Of a stretch of DNA of 64,000 nt, positions 1 through 12,734 are shown piece by piece. The stretch lies in the NCBI GenBank assembly GCA_013398295.1, contig VZSF01009040.1, positions 1 to 64,000 of the forward strand, read 5' to 3'. Every line of letters starts with the position of its first letter. Position 1 is the first letter of the stretch. Below the pieces are notes generated by a model. It had not been told where the DNA came from, did not search any database, and saw only the letters and a list, made by a program, of their open reading frames with translations. The position numbers and the translations under genes were made by a program. This stretch comes from Chionis minor (Eukaryota; Chordata; Aves; Charadriiformes; Chionididae).

Positions 1-73
1 CGGGGCGGGGCTGGGCTGGGCGGGGCTGGGTGGGGCTTTGAAGAGCTGGGTGGTCCTGGGCTGGGCTGGGCAC
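1..73 (+). repeat. G-rich degenerate short tandem repeat
   Basis: The first 73 bases are built from variants of GGGCTGGGC and GGGGCTGGG, interrupted by a short unrelated stretch at about 37-54. The many runs of three or four G make this a potential G-quadruplex-forming tract on the + strand. The array is cut by the left edge of the window, so its full length is unknown. Confidence 0.6.
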
Positions 74-835
74 AGCATTTCTCACCCGCCGCCTGCTGTG
101 TCCCTCGGTGCCGGGGGTGATGCTGTGCTGCCCGCGGTGGGTCGGTGTGAGCCCCGGCCCGTGTTTTGGAGGAATGGCTGTAATGTGTAACTCCTCCGTG
201 ACCTGTGGCGTCCCTGAGCTGCCGGCCGGGCCTGTGCCTGAGCGGAAGGTGCCAGTGCTGCCGCCTCATCATCTCGTGGCTCTGAGGTAGGAACAAGCTG
301 GGGGGGAAAACACAGCAAGATGGTGCCGATGATGTGATTTGCCCTCATTTGTGTGGTTACGAGGGCCTGGCTTGCTGGGTGGGCTCTGAGGCCAGCCAGG
401 GTTGGCGGAGGTGGGTCTTCTCTGGCTGCAGAAATGTACCCAAAACCCCCAAACTCCTTTTTGTTTTGAAAGAGAGAGGCCCATCTGCAGCCACCACAGA
501 GACGAAAGGCTCCGTGGAAAGCACTTCCATGAAAATGCTTGCTTCAAAACTTTAAATCTGCTGTGGTTTTGCAGCCGAAACTGCAGTTGACGCGCATCAT
601 GGCAGGGGGACAGGCGCCATGAGCTGCCAGCGAGCTGCTCGCGGGTCGCGCTTTAGGAAAAATGCAAATCTTCAACCCCGCTGTTTTTCTCAGAACGATG
701 GAGAATTGCGTGTAGGGACGTGTTACTGCGCTGCCCGCGGCACGAGCAGCTCTGGGAGCAGAGGGCTGTGTCCCTGCGGTGCGCGCGGGTGAAGAGACGG
801 ACCCTGCCACGCAGGGGCTGGGACAGAAAATCAGG
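1..835. promoter_or_regulatory. CpG-island-like GC-rich region, candidate promoter
   Basis: This stretch is clearly richer in G, C and CpG than the rest of the window. The densest part is about 590-815, where I count roughly 22 CpG dinucleotides in under 300 bases, while most of the window is CpG-poor. GC-box-like GGGCGGGG occurs at the left edge and a consensus POU octamer, ATGCAAAT, lies at 662-669. Vertebrate CpG islands usually mark promoters and first exons, so this is the best promoter candidate here. No TATA box or open reading frame fixes a start site or direction, and short frames exist on both strands. It could also be the end of an island belonging to a gene to the left, because the window edge cuts it. 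Confidence 0.55.
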
Positions 836-1194
836 TGCGATGCTGAAGTGGAAAGGAAAGGGGTAGAAGAAAAACTAGCTGCTCCCTAGTGTTTGGCATT
901 TGGGTGTAATAGCAGATGTATTAACCCCAGATTACACAGAAACGTCAAAGTAAAAACCCCATGAAAGCCTCTAAAAGCACTAATATTTATTTGCTGACAT
1001 TCTTTTGCCTCGGAGCTGTTATCCTATGCCTGTGCAACTGTAATTTATACATCTAAGAGAGAATTTCACTAAAGAAGCAGAGGAAAGTAAATAAAATCCT
1101 TTCAGAGGAGCAAATATCTGTTTGAAGAAAAAATTACTACCTTGTAGTAGGGAGAGCACTTATTTAGATTTTGGTGTTGGAAGCATTTCTCGCT

Positions 1195-1375
1195 CTGCCC
1201 AGCAGAGAGGAAAGAGGCTTGGTGTCTGAGCGACGTCCGCCCAGGCTTTGTGGCCAGCCCGCGGTGCCACCGACACCTGCGGTTTGCAGAATTCCTCCGG
1301 TCTGGAAGAGGCCGGCGCAGGTCAGAGGCGGTGCAGGTGCCGCTTCTGCAGCTCGTGCTGGAGCGCAGAGTGGAG
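1195..1375 (+). other. Second GC-rich patch ending at a possible splice donor
   Basis: A short GC-rich, moderately CpG-rich patch sits within otherwise AT-rich DNA about 0.4 kb past the main island. It ends at GGAG|GTAAAT (GT at 1376-1377), which fits the splice-donor consensus reasonably well. A frame of 75 codons is open across it from 1171 on the + strand, and a frame of 86 codons on the opposite strand, so openness alone gives no direction. It may be a first or second exon, possibly untranslated, of a gene running rightwards. I recognise no protein motif, and chance donors of this quality are common. Confidence 0.25.
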
Positions 1376-4300
1376 GTAAATCTTTCTGTACTGCCTGAAA
1401 ACAGCAGCTGATCAAATCATCCATCTGTGAATCGCTTCAGGAGAAAATAACCACGTGACGAGTTCAGTGAGAACAGCAAAGGGAAGTTGGTTTCATTACC
1501 ATTCAGGAAGGTGTCAAAGCATGACCTTCTATGAAAATGCTTTATGCTGGCCCTTAGGTGTGTTTTATCTGATCTTTGCTGTATTGAGTAACGCTTTGTG
1601 GAGGATACAGCTTTAAAAGCAGCTATGAAATGTGTGTGCTTTCATGGTTTCTGTAATTGGGAGTCTAAAATAAAATCCCGTGAAGTATTCAAAGATATGA
1701 TGTTCATTAGGGATAGAGCAGCCTGTCCCTTAATATCTTCTGTGAAAATCTAGATCCAGAATAGAGTTAGGAGCAGAGCAGTAAGATTTGAGGATCAACA
1801 TAAAGCCTGTGGCTTAATGTGAATGAAGTGTCATTTTTAACGTGGTATTCTCGCAAGATTTTGGTCCTGAATGTTGTAAGCTGTGGGAGGCTAGGGAATC
1901 CAGGAAAAGGACATACTTCTATTTATAGTGGAAAATACTCCTTCTTGTTTGGGATCCAACCTAGAACTTAAATCCTAGGAGTGAATTTGGATGCAAAATC
2001 CCTTAATATTTGTTGTTAGGGTTTCCTGGGTGCCTGTGTAATTTATTAGTAGCCATTCAGATTATAACGCCTCATACATCTTCTCTGACGTCTAAAAAGC
2101 TAAATTTCCCAATAGTTTAAATTATTTTCTGTTCCAAGCATAGGTAAAAGAATTTTTTTCCTGTTCCTAGTCCCAATAGTTTAAATTATTTTCTGCTCCA
2201 AGCATAGGTAAAAGAATTTTTTTCCTGCTCCTTGTTCTTAGCATCTATACATAGCTATGTTAACTATGAGTTTAGAAGTAAAGTTGGTGGTTGCTACTTC
2301 CATTGCAAGTTCTTGGGTGACTTGGAAGTGTTGTATGGAGTTTAAATATTAAGACTTAGCCATAAGGTGTTCAGTAAACAAGAATTAAAAAAAACCACCC
2401 CAGTATCAAAAGAATTCGGTATCACCACCAGTATAGGGTGCTGACAAGATGAACAGCAATTTCCTATGTTCATGGCTACAGGGACTTGGCAAAGAGACTA
2501 CGCTCCTGCTATTTGACAAGGCAAATGAAAAGCCAGATGGAAAGGCGGGGAGGAGGTCTGTAAACTCCTAGAAGACAAAGCTGTCTTGTCACAACCATCC
2601 TCACTATGTTTTCTACAGATGAAAGACTGGACATGGCTAAATAGCATCAAAAGCTTCGCAGCCTGAAGCTGGGAATCTCCTAAGTGCCCACTTGTAGCGT
2701 TTCAGCCACAGTGGCACCTGTAGAAGTCAGTGCGATGCTTAGAGCTGGACTCATGGAAGGAGAGTCCAGCCAGCATCTGAAAATATTCACTGTAATCATA
2801 GAACCTGTATGTAACACAAAATTGCATGATTCATCTTGGATACGGGCGTAGCTATATAAATTGCGGCACTAGCAAGTCTTTTTATTAACAGAACAAGGAA
2901 GAGGTTCCCTCTCAGAGGCTGCAGGGCAAGGATTTTTTCCAGTGACCTGTTCCCTCTCTGGTGGTGGTTTTGGCTAATTCTGATTGGGTTTGCCTGTCCA
3001 GTTTGAAGAATTTTTTCCAGTTCTCACAGGGATTATTCTGTTTTCTGTAGAAAGGAATGGAGATTTACCAGATATTTAATTGCTAAATTTAGATGGAAAG
3101 TACAGACAGCTATAGCTTAGACTGTTGAAGGAGTCTTGCAGAGAAGCCTTTGAAAAGAACATACTCTGGACAGGGAGTTCCTGTATGTATGGGAAAATGG
3201 CATACTTATCTTAGTACCTCTAGCAAATATCAGTCTTTTTGCATGGGGAAAAAAAATTGTATTGGTTTGGATAAATTTTCTTTTGTTTTAGAACTTTGTG
3301 CAAGTGGGAAGAATATTTCTGGAGAACGGATTTATTTGAGAAGTGAACAAAGCATGCCTTGAGTAACACAGTACCTTGTCCGCATGCTTTTGTGGGCATG
3401 TGGCTGTTGAGTCACAAGGTAGAAAACTACCTCACCTCTTCAAGAATAGCAAAGCTTATCTGTCACTTAGGGAATCTGTAAGTAGGTCACCTGCTGTAAC
3501 TCCTTTACACCTACTGTGAGTGCTTGGTAATGAGCAGTTACATTTTTGGGACAAATTCTCTGCTAGTGGCAGGTTAGCGATGCCCGTCTCTGTATAGACA
3601 CCCTGGCTGGCACTGCGCAGGTTGTGAGCTAATGGGATGTAGCACTTGCGGTGCTGCCCCTACGTGACACTTTTCCCTCCCGTCTCTCATGTTTCCATTC
3701 TGTTACCGTCGCTCTATCTCCATCTAATAGGCCAAGGAAGCAAATACACAGGAACCCCCCCGCCATCAGGCTCCCTCTTGGTGGGCTGGAAAGAATCCAG
3801 TTGGGAAGCTGGGAGGTGTATGCAGGCTACAGACGCTTCCCAAGAAAGTGCTGTATAATAGACCATTATAAAGCATGTTCCTTCCCAATCTCTTCGGGTG
3901 ACTAGCTGGCGTATGTCCCGAGGCGAGAGAATTTACAGCCGGAAGAATAAATAAAATGTGAAAATCTGCCATATAGTTGGCACTTGTGGGATTCGTGCTG
4001 CTTAGTGTCTCTGATCCTTTGGACTTGGATATTTCCTTTGTAGCCATAAAATAGGCTTGGGCTGGGATGAACAGAAATCAAGCGGTCTCTGCTTTTGCTT
4101 TCACGTAGTGCTAGGGTTGGCGTAACACACTCATTTGCTGAGGAAGAGTCATAGGCTTATTGCTAAATTTAAATTCAGAAAACATACCCACTTGTGAATC
4201 CCTTTTCCTCTCAGTGGAACTGAAAGAGCATCCAAGGACCAACTCAAGTAAAGTTTAATTTGACAAAAATACCTATTATTTATTCATTAGCTTAAACAGT

Positions 4301-7020
4301 GACTAACAGCACAGCGCTAAAAGTGTGAGTGACGGAAATAACCCAGTGATTCGCATTTAAAGCCACAAAATCTTGATGTAGGAAGAAAGACTAGTTTGAT
4401 GTGACACTGATGTAGACAGGTAATTCCAAACAGTTGGTGTGCATTATCTAAAATGCCATTAAAGTAATCAGTTTTGAAAGTACTACCGACTTAAATTTTC
4501 ACATATCCCTGGATGACTTGAATATAATGCTATGGATCTGAAGTGAAATCTTCCTTTAATGGATTTAAATCCATTGCACAGTATTTGAAGACTTGAAAAA
4601 AAAAATAAATTTCAGGATTTTGACAGACATAACATGAGTTCTTTTAGGCTTAGAGGTAAGTATTAATAATACAGCTGAGTGAATGTCTTCCTTTTACTTT
4701 TCTGTAATTTATATATAAAAGAGAAATTTTGCAATCATTTTGTGTCTTCAGCCTGTACCTTTGATTTCCTAAATGAGAAACATAAGCGTAATTCCAAAGA
4801 CTTTTTCTGTCTCTTTTAAGATGTTTTGTAAGTAATTAATTGACTGTAAATACAGGATCTTAATGTCTAAAGGGGGAACCTAAAGATAGAGGTTAACTGA
4901 AAAAAAAAATTCCTTTTTAAAAAATGTGAGTTATTTTAGAATGTGAGTTGTTTCAAATGTGAATATCAGTTGAACTGATTCAATAATGGAGTGATTTTGG
5001 ATATCCTGAATTTGCACAGTATTACTATATACATTATTTTCCTCATGCTCTGTTATGCACTGCAGACTCAGTGAGACATATCCGCACTGTAAATCCTCTA
5101 TAGAGATTCATTTTTTGACCTGAATATAAGGTCTTTCATTAAAAGCGTTGTTTTCAATATTAAAACAATGCTCTTTTCTTGACCCTCACAGCCCTAAGCA
5201 GACAAGCATTCATTGGCAAGTTTTATTAAATCCAGACTCTTCCTCTTTTTTAGAACTGTACAACTGAAGAGATATGTTCTTGCGTGCATTATTTTGGGAT
5301 TCACTAATTACTTCAGTAAGTTGGAAAACCAGGTCTGGAAGTAGTGGTGATAATATATAGCAAACATCCATGGATTTTGCACGATGATTTTATAATGGAG
5401 GCAGACATACAAATGAAGTAGAAAACAAACACACTAAGAATTACCTCTCGGGATTTCTTGAAAGAAAAGGCAATGATAGCCAACAGAGGGTGTTTCAGCC
5501 TGTTAATGAGCAGATGTAGCTGGCAATCTTCCATAACTTGCTCTTAAATTAAATCATTATATAAGTGATCTGCCTTTGGTGAGTTGGTAGTGAAATATGC
5601 GCAAAAGCAAGCGGTCCATGCTGCACCATTTATTAAGCTGCTTTAATGATTATTTATGTGTATGTCAGAAATGTGTGGTGCTGGTGAAAAGAGAACACAC
5701 AAACAGCTGTAAAGGCAAAGCAGTATTTTAGAAGTTGTGTTATTCGTTCCTGCTCATTACCTTTAGGCATATATTGTTTGGATGCCCATTCTTGAGGCCT
5801 CCATATAAGAAATTGCAAGTGACACTTTTTGGCAATGCCTTGATATTCTTTTCTGCATATAAATTTTAAAAAAGGCTCTCAATTTTGTCACATGTGTTTG
5901 CCATGTATATGCAAGTATTATATACCATGTATAATACCAAGTATTGGTATCTTCTCACAATATAAGTCAAAGAATTGATTTAATCATTTGAGTTCACGTT
6001 GTGCTGTATTTTGTTTAATTTCTTTTTATACCTGGGGAGCTCAGAAGATCTAGGTATTGTGAAAACATTTGTTTAAGTCTGAATCTTTTTATTTGATCCA
6101 AAGTGCTTCATATAAAGGAGCCCAAGGACTTTTGAGAAGAAAAAACCCCACAATGGACCATTTCAACAGCTGGGTTAAACAAGATCTGATTTTGATGTTG
6201 TGATTCTTTGCAAATCAAATATCTATATGTAGGAATTTGTTATTTTGTATTCCTCTCGAATCCATCAGACATATTGATATAGTTTTTAAAATATTACATA
6301 TTTGAGGATGTACTTCTGCTGATTTGTTTTTGTACTTTACTTCTGCATGTTACAAGGACTACTGTTTGCTTTCTCATCCATAAAAGAGTTTCATAGCACG
6401 AGCTGTGTGAAAAAAGATTACTTACGCTCATTAAAATGTATACCTTCTGGATATAGATTCTCCGAAGTAAAGCAGGTAGTGACTTTACTGAGAGACGACT
6501 CCTCAGAATGCCTGCAGTAATGTGAAGCAGTCCCAGGAGATGTGGACGATGTCTAAGTGAAACTGTCCTAGGTTTTATCTGCAACTGGAGTCTGAATAAT
6601 CGTGTTACACCATGGGGTTTTTTCTTTTCTTTCGCTTGCTTCCCTCCCCCAGTGATTTATTAACTTGTCTTTTATCATATAGTAGAAGGAATAATTTTCC
6701 CAAGGTTGGGATAATATTTTCCCTTTATGGAGAAAGCTCCACCCAAAGACCTTTGTGCTTCACTAACATTAAATATTGAGTCCTCAATTCACAACTTGGA
6801 AAGAGATATAAGGAAGATCATGCAAAAGGTGATGCAGAAGGATCTTCAGAGATTTCACTAGTGAAGCAGCTAAGGTGAGATGCACTGTGGCAAGCTCTTT
6901 TGGGAGCTTAGCAGGAATACCAGTTCGTCAGTGATCTGAAAAACAGATACAGGATGTCTCAAGTTATATATAAAAATTAAAGTGAGTAAGTATTTACTCG
7001 ATTGCTGACAATGTGACTGC
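1376..7020. other. AT-rich unique DNA, no gene recognised
   Basis: Unique, AT-rich sequence with no frame above about 96 codons and no recognisable protein. A CACGTG E-box, in the context CCACGTGAC, lies at 1452-1457. The tandem duplication at 2108-2235 is listed separately. A phrase near 6,097-6,115 weakly resembles the MIR tail in reverse orientation but is too short to call. Confidence 0.6.
2108..2235. repeat. 64-bp tandem duplication, two copies
   Basis: Copy 1 spans 2108-2171 and copy 2 spans 2172-2235, directly head to tail. The two differ at only three positions: 2132/2196, 2164/2228 and 2169/2233. There is no similarity outside the unit boundaries and no poly-A tail, so this is a simple local duplication and not a transposon. 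The high identity suggests a recent event or ongoing homogenisation. Confidence 0.95.
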
Positions 7021-7023
7021 ATG

Positions 7024-7090
7024 TAGGTTGCCCAAAGTCACATAAGGATTCCACTATGCAGCTAGGAACAGAATTCTGCTTGGCTTTTTT
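7024..7090 (-). repeat. MIR-like ancient SINE fragment (reverse)
   Basis: The + strand reads as the reverse complement of the MIR core around its conserved 'ctgtgtgacctTGGGCAAG' phrase: GTTGCCCAAAGTCACATAAG followed by AGCTAGGAACAGAATTC. MIR elements are tRNA-derived SINEs that spread before the split of mammals and reptiles, and they survive in birds as heavily mutated pieces. The fragment is short and the call rests on remembered consensus. Confidence 0.5.
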
Positions 7091-9329
7091 GAGTCGTGAA
7101 GCTTACTGACGAAGCCAAGCCCAGCCTTTTGGAATAGGATCTTGATGGGGAGCCACAGTTCTTCAAGCACTTACTCGAGGAATTAAGTGCAAAAATGTTT
7201 TAGTGTTTGTGTATTTCTCAACTCTCCCTGTGTAAAGTTCTCAGTGACTTTTCATCCATGAAACTGTTGTGGAAGGCCGTAAAGATTTTCATTTTATGAT
7301 GTTTCTTTTTCCCCTGAAGAAAGACTGTTTGTAAAATTGCACTGCAGAGGGCCATCAGTGTGAGTTTACGACAGCTTTAATTCATTTGTGACCAAAACAA
7401 ATTAAAAAGTGCAAGTTATGTGGATGATCATTAGAAAAAATACTCTGTGACAACAAAAAGGAAGCAGTGAGATGAATTACCTAATGCTCATACATGTGCA
7501 AGATGGAAAATGGTTTTGGAGATATTGAGGAGGTCTCAGGAGATACTAATCAAAGAAATATCAATAATGCTTAACAAACATCAGAAGAAACAGCATGTTC
7601 TCAAGAGCATGCTGTTTTACACATACTAGCAATACTTAATTTTATGATCGTATTCCTAAATGCCAGTCAGGCTGAGCTTCTCAAAATAAGCTAGATCGGA
7701 AATATTAAATATTCTGAAAACAAATATAGCATCTTACTAATTTTGGCTTCTGATCCCTAAGGGTGCATGGAAGAAAACCCAGAGATCTGTGGCTTAGAAA
7801 AGCTGTTTTCAAAAGCACCTTAGACTTCTAACAAGTAAGAAGAAACACTCTCACATACTGAGACAGGCTCAGCAGTCAGCAGAGCCTGCATACAAGTCAA
7901 CACATTAAATGTGCCATGTGCATTAAATGTACTCAGCACCATCAAGAAACGATCTTTTGGTTATCTGCGCATGGACAGGAGGGAGACGAAGGACAAAATG
8001 GTGACACTCGTGTTTCATATCCTCTGTAGGCCACTATGATAAAGCAAATGTTTGTAGTTTCAAGCAAGGGGGACAGGATTTTGATAATTCTGAATCATGG
8101 ATGATGCAGAGTTTTGGACTTGTGTTTATATGTAGTATTAAGGTCTAAAGTTCGTGTGGTTTTGTACTGTTTAAAGGTGGGTACCACATATGTACAAGCA
8201 CACAAGCTTATATAGGTAAATTACTGCGCTCCACCACTGCAATTGCAGTTACAGGATCTTACACATATTGCTTTCCCGCAGTGAAGAAATGCCCAAATAT
8301 GAATAAAACTGCTTCTATGCAAGGGCATTACTCTCACACTGTGTTCCATTTCTAAACTGATATAGATCAGTATGTGAAATGCACAGGCATGTTCAGTGAT
8401 AGAGAGTAAGAGAAAATTTCCCCATATTTTTGCATCTAAAATGGATGAATTCTCTGTTGCTCTGTTTTTCTCCACAAAATATTCCGACATAAAGGCTAGA
8501 TGGTTTGTGCGTAGCAGCACAAATGCCATTATCATGTTGATTGAGGTAAAGGGCAGAAGTGTTGGTCATAGGGATGCAGAAGAGAAGAACAATTTCTTAC
8601 TGCAAAACTAAAGCTTAAATCAATTTAAATGAAAAAACCTTGTACTGTCCAGGGAGGGAAGGACTCACACAAAATTTGAGAAGGAACATTGAACTTGATA
8701 CTAAAGAGCAGCATAGGGGAAAAAACATGATGGGAGAGAGAATACATCAGCACAAAAGAGAAAACCGCCCTGGAGAAAAATCTAACTAGAGCAGAAGAGA
8801 AACATGAAAAGCAAATCGACTCCTTTGTTTCACACTTAGCAAAGCCTCAGTGTGGATTGCAGCATCGGTGTCAGCTTCAAGTTAAAAAAACCCTGCAACC
8901 CTGAGTCACACAGGTCAGAAACCACCTGAGCACAACTTCAACCCTCTTTTGCCAACATGTGTCATTGGTTTTATCTGGACTGCTGCAGGCTCTTCTTTTC
9001 TGGTCTTTCGGGACCCTTTATGGTCCATACCAAAGAGCACCTTTTTATGTTTTTCTTTCTCATGCCCCTCTTGCCACCCCTTTTCACTGGCTCTGATAAT
9101 TCCTTCCACATCTACTCATATCTTTTCCAGTGTTCCTGATCTCCCTATTAAGCTTCTACTTAATTACGGTCCTTGTCTCTACCTTTACCTTTCTCTTTCC
9201 TTTGCTCTTTCAGGGTCTTGTGTTTCTTTAGCACCTCTTTTCCACAAACTGCATGGGTAGTGTTCTGTCCTCGTCTTCATGCCATCCATGTGCTAGACTG
9301 AACACACCTTTCCTTCAGCCCATCGGTTT
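7091..9329. other. AT-rich unique DNA, no gene recognised
   Basis: No coding region is recognisable. A 104-codon reverse frame at 8221-8535 and a 103-codon forward frame at 8949-9260 have no domain or family resemblance. The second lies in a pyrimidine-rich stretch, which lowers stop-codon frequency. The hairpin at 7588-7617 is listed separately. Confidence 0.6.
7588..7617. other. Near-perfect inverted repeat with p53-like half-sites
   Basis: Arms of 14 bases (7588-7601 and 7604-7617) flank a 2-base centre and pair with one mismatch, which can be a G-U pair in RNA. The arms contain CAGCATGTTC (7591-7600) and GAGCATGCTG (7605-7614). Each matches the p53-family half-site RRRCWWGYYY at nine of ten positions, with a 4-base spacer. 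This is either a chance or MITE-derived palindrome or a candidate p53/p63/p73 binding site. Confidence 0.5.
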
Positions 9330-9476
9330 TTTGGGTGACTCTTGACAAAGCACTTTACCTCCCTTTACTTCAAATTTCACAGCTGTAAAATGGTGATAAT
9401 ATTGTTAACTCCCTTTGTAAAATGTTTTGGAATCTACTGGTGAAAGCTCTGCCTTAAAGTGGATATTATTGCTATT
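9330..9476 (+). repeat. MIR-like ancient SINE (forward)
   Basis: The sequence follows the MIR core and tail in order: a GTGACTCTTGACAAAGCACTT phrase matching the conserved TGACCTTGGGCAAGTCACTT block, then a pyrimidine stretch, then AGCTGTAAAATGGTGATAAT matching ATCTGTAAAATGGGGATAAT. It ends with a tail resembling the sauropsid MIR ending in which a CTTTGAGATC-like block is followed by GATGAAAGGCGCTATATAAG. The order and spacing agree, so this is one of the clearer relics in the window. Confidence 0.7.
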
Positions 9477-12400
9477 TAAATCAATAAGTACTAAGAATAA
9501 GGTGAGCTATGGATAGCTCTTTCAGAGCTTTAATGTAAGATCCTGTTTGATCTTCCTCCGTCCAGCTGAGACAAAGCACATGTGTGCTGTGTATCGAGTG
9601 CAGACTGCAGCCCAAGCTCTAGCTCAAATTTATTGATAATACACAGTATGTACATAATTTCAAGGTTATATCATTGGCTTGAAAATATACTATCATGTCT
9701 TGAGGAGGGATTGTAAAGTGCATTTGTGGCTCCCTTCCTGCTTTGGGCATAGGTACAGATGAGAGAGAAGGAGCTGCTGCAGGAACTTCGATCACTGGTC
9801 TGATGAATACACAGGATTACATTGTTAAGTGCCTGATACGCTCTCTACACTTGCTAACTAAAACATATGGTCATGGCTTTTCTTGAAATTTTCCCTCAAG
9901 AATCATTTATCTCTATGTTGAGAATAAGCATGAGCCATTTTCCCCAGAAGGTGAAGTTCAAAGCTGCTATTTCTGAAAACAGAAGCTTAGAAAGAAAATG
10001 CCACATCAGTTTTGACTCTGGCATCTCATCAGCATTTCCAGATCTCTTCTAACTTACCCTTTAGTGAAACAAACAATACATGTAAGAACAGAGCTGGCAT
10101 ACACTTATCCTTCATTTAAAATGAAGATTGTATTGAAATTATTTGAGAGCACTTTTGGGTTTTACATGAACTGTGAGTTGCAAGATTTACTTAGTTGAGA
10201 CTTCGTAAATGTTTACCTTGTTAAGCTCTTATTGCCAATTTCCCAGTAGGTTTATGTGTAGGAGAATAATATGATGTTTCATCAGATACTGAAGTACAAG
10301 ATATTCTGAAAAGTATATGAAATACTTGTGTGAAAACCCGTGTTTTCATAAACAGTGGCTAAGTTTTTCTCAACCTGTTAATACTGTTACCCATTGGTAT
10401 CGTATAGGCATAGGTGTGGCTAGGCAGTCTCTCAAGGTCATTTCCAGAACCAGATTCTGTTGTTTATGATCATAAAAAAAATCTGTTGATTGGTCATATG
10501 TCCATTGATATAATGATGTATATTTTTATCTTTGTTTTTAGCTCATTTTTATTAATTTTCTTAAATTCATTTAATACTAACTTATTCTTACAAGAAACGA
10601 TTGTGTTCAAAGCTTTTAGGAATCTTTGGTAGAACTGATCACCTACAGTCCCAATGTCTCCCTTTATTTGAACCCGCTTATTCCCACATTTTGTAACAAG
10701 CCTGTTGATAAGAGTGGTCTAGACCTTAAAGTTATGCTGAATGTTGTAGTTACTGGAACCTCTCGCTATCCTGAGATGGTCTCATTTCATTAGATGTCAT
10801 TTCATTTCTTCTTCAATGCTATGTTTTTTTTTCCTTCCGCAATAGCCTGATGTATAAAACTTAAAAGGTCTGCAGACACTAAGAGATGAAAAGTGGAGTG
10901 ATTCATCTTGGCGCTGATCCAGGCTGTGGACTGAAAAATAGATTTTGTAACTGTCACTGCTGAGCGAAGTTCCTTGTCTGCTCCTGACACGGTAACAGTC
11001 AACTGCACTACAAGCCTCCAGTCCCCATGAGGGAAGCTGACTGCCAGCACTGACTGTGGATGTTTTGTTCATAGCCCCATAGACTAGCTCCAAAGCTATG
11101 TCTACGCTACCAGGCAAAGAATTTTGAACTATTTGAGTTTTGTGACTCGTGTTTGCAGTTTCTATTTCCAGTGTAGCCTTTATACAGAGATGTGAATTTT
11201 TCTGGACATTCTTAGTTAATCCAGAGAGTGTTTAAGGAGAGGAAAGCTTGGATAGCTGCTAGCTTGGTCTGCAAAGTGCTTAGCCCTTTCCAGGTGTGAT
11301 CTGCATGGCTCACACAAGCGTGAGCTCAGACCTCTTCTTAAGGCCAAGAGGATGTTTAGGCTGCCTTCTGCTGAAGTGGTCCTGAGTTTGACAGTGAAGT
11401 AAGCAACAGGCTATGTCGATGATGGGCAAATGTGATTTGGCAAGAAGGCTCAGATCTTCCCTGACAAGGCAGATACTGGCAAAACGACTGGGCTTTCTTA
11501 TGATAGTTACCAGGTTGTTGAACCCTATCTCTAATCCACCATTCTCTGCTGTAGCCTGTCTACTGCTTCTCTTGATGAAGAAACATGCAATTTTCACTCT
11601 TTCTCCTCTGGAGTGTAGGCAGATAATCTGTCTTAATCTCAGACCTTGCAGTTCTGCTTTCTCTAAGAGCAATGACTGTACAGTTTCTTTAAAGCATAGT
11701 GTTCACTTAAATGAAAGCATCTTTACAACAAGTGACGACCTGTATGGCTTGCTTTATTTAGGCTTTTCTTTTAGTCATACCATTCCCTGAGCCTGAGGAA
11801 GATATAACTTCTTTTGAAACTCTCCTAGAATCTCTCTGTCAGCAAGCTAGCCTCCATCCTCTCTTCCTATGAGATGTCCATCTTAATTTGCTGGTCTTTG
11901 ACTTCATGCTCCTGCCTTTGACAAATCAAGTTGTGGAAGTGAAAATGGGGTCCTTGATTGTGACTCTTTTCCCTACCATCTTCCAAGTATGCTCTGGATA
12001 TTTGCTCTGTTGCATTCTTCTTTGCTCTTCCTGCCATTCCCCCTACAAAGAGGATTGTAATAATCTACCATAATTGGTTATTCACTACTAAATAGTAATT
12101 TTGTGAACTAGTTGTCCTAGTTGTTGCTCATGTGCAACAAAGTGGTCTGAGGTAGCTTTTTGGCCAGGTGCACTGGCCAACACACATTGAGTGTTTAGTG
12201 TCAATAATTGACCGGCTAAGGTTGTTTGCTAATGTGTGTAAATAGCATTTTATTCAGTAAAAATTTTTAAAATCACCATTTATTTCTGCAAACAAGAAGT
12301 TCACTTTATTGACAGTAGAGAGGCACGTACCAAGATGATGGAATTTTCTAACTTTTTATACTGAATTACTTCTTCGGAAAAGGAGAAAACTTACTCCAAA

Positions 12401-12734
12401 GTGGAGATAAGAAAAATTATTGTCTGAATTGATACCATCTTAAGTCTAAGGATGGTAACTGCATAGACAGAGGTCTCCAGATTAAATTCTTGTATATCTG
12501 GTAGAGTTAATCTAAGAATGGCATTCTTTTGGATCAGTGCGGTGTTGATGTTAGAAGATCACTGGGAAAGAAAAGAATTATTTTTATTAGTAGCAGGACT
12601 GGGCAGAGAAGTATCTGAGCAGAAGAGATAGAAATATCTCTTTGCGCTTGATAAGCAGTAAATCGCTTTATTTGAAATGTTTTCCATGCAATAAATCACT
12701 ATTGTCTTTTTAAGGTACTTGTATGTGTGGGCTC
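9477..12734. other. AT-rich unique DNA, no gene recognised
   Basis: No supported gene. Frames of 125 codons (11413-11790, +) and 120 codons (11310-11672, -) overlap on opposite strands. I recognise no domain in either, and mutually open strands over about 260 bases argue against simple coding. A 106-codon reverse frame at 10797-11117 is also unremarkable. Confidence 0.6.

Noticed and set aside
8949..9260. 103-codon forward frame rich in Ser, Leu and Phe as a membrane protein
   Set aside because: It lies in a pyrimidine-rich stretch that produces hydrophobic and serine codons by composition. There is no consistent transmembrane or signal layout.
11310..11790. Paired forward (125) and reverse (120) frames as a gene or retroviral relic
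   Set aside because: I compared both translations with familiar reverse-transcriptase, integrase and transposase motifs and found none.
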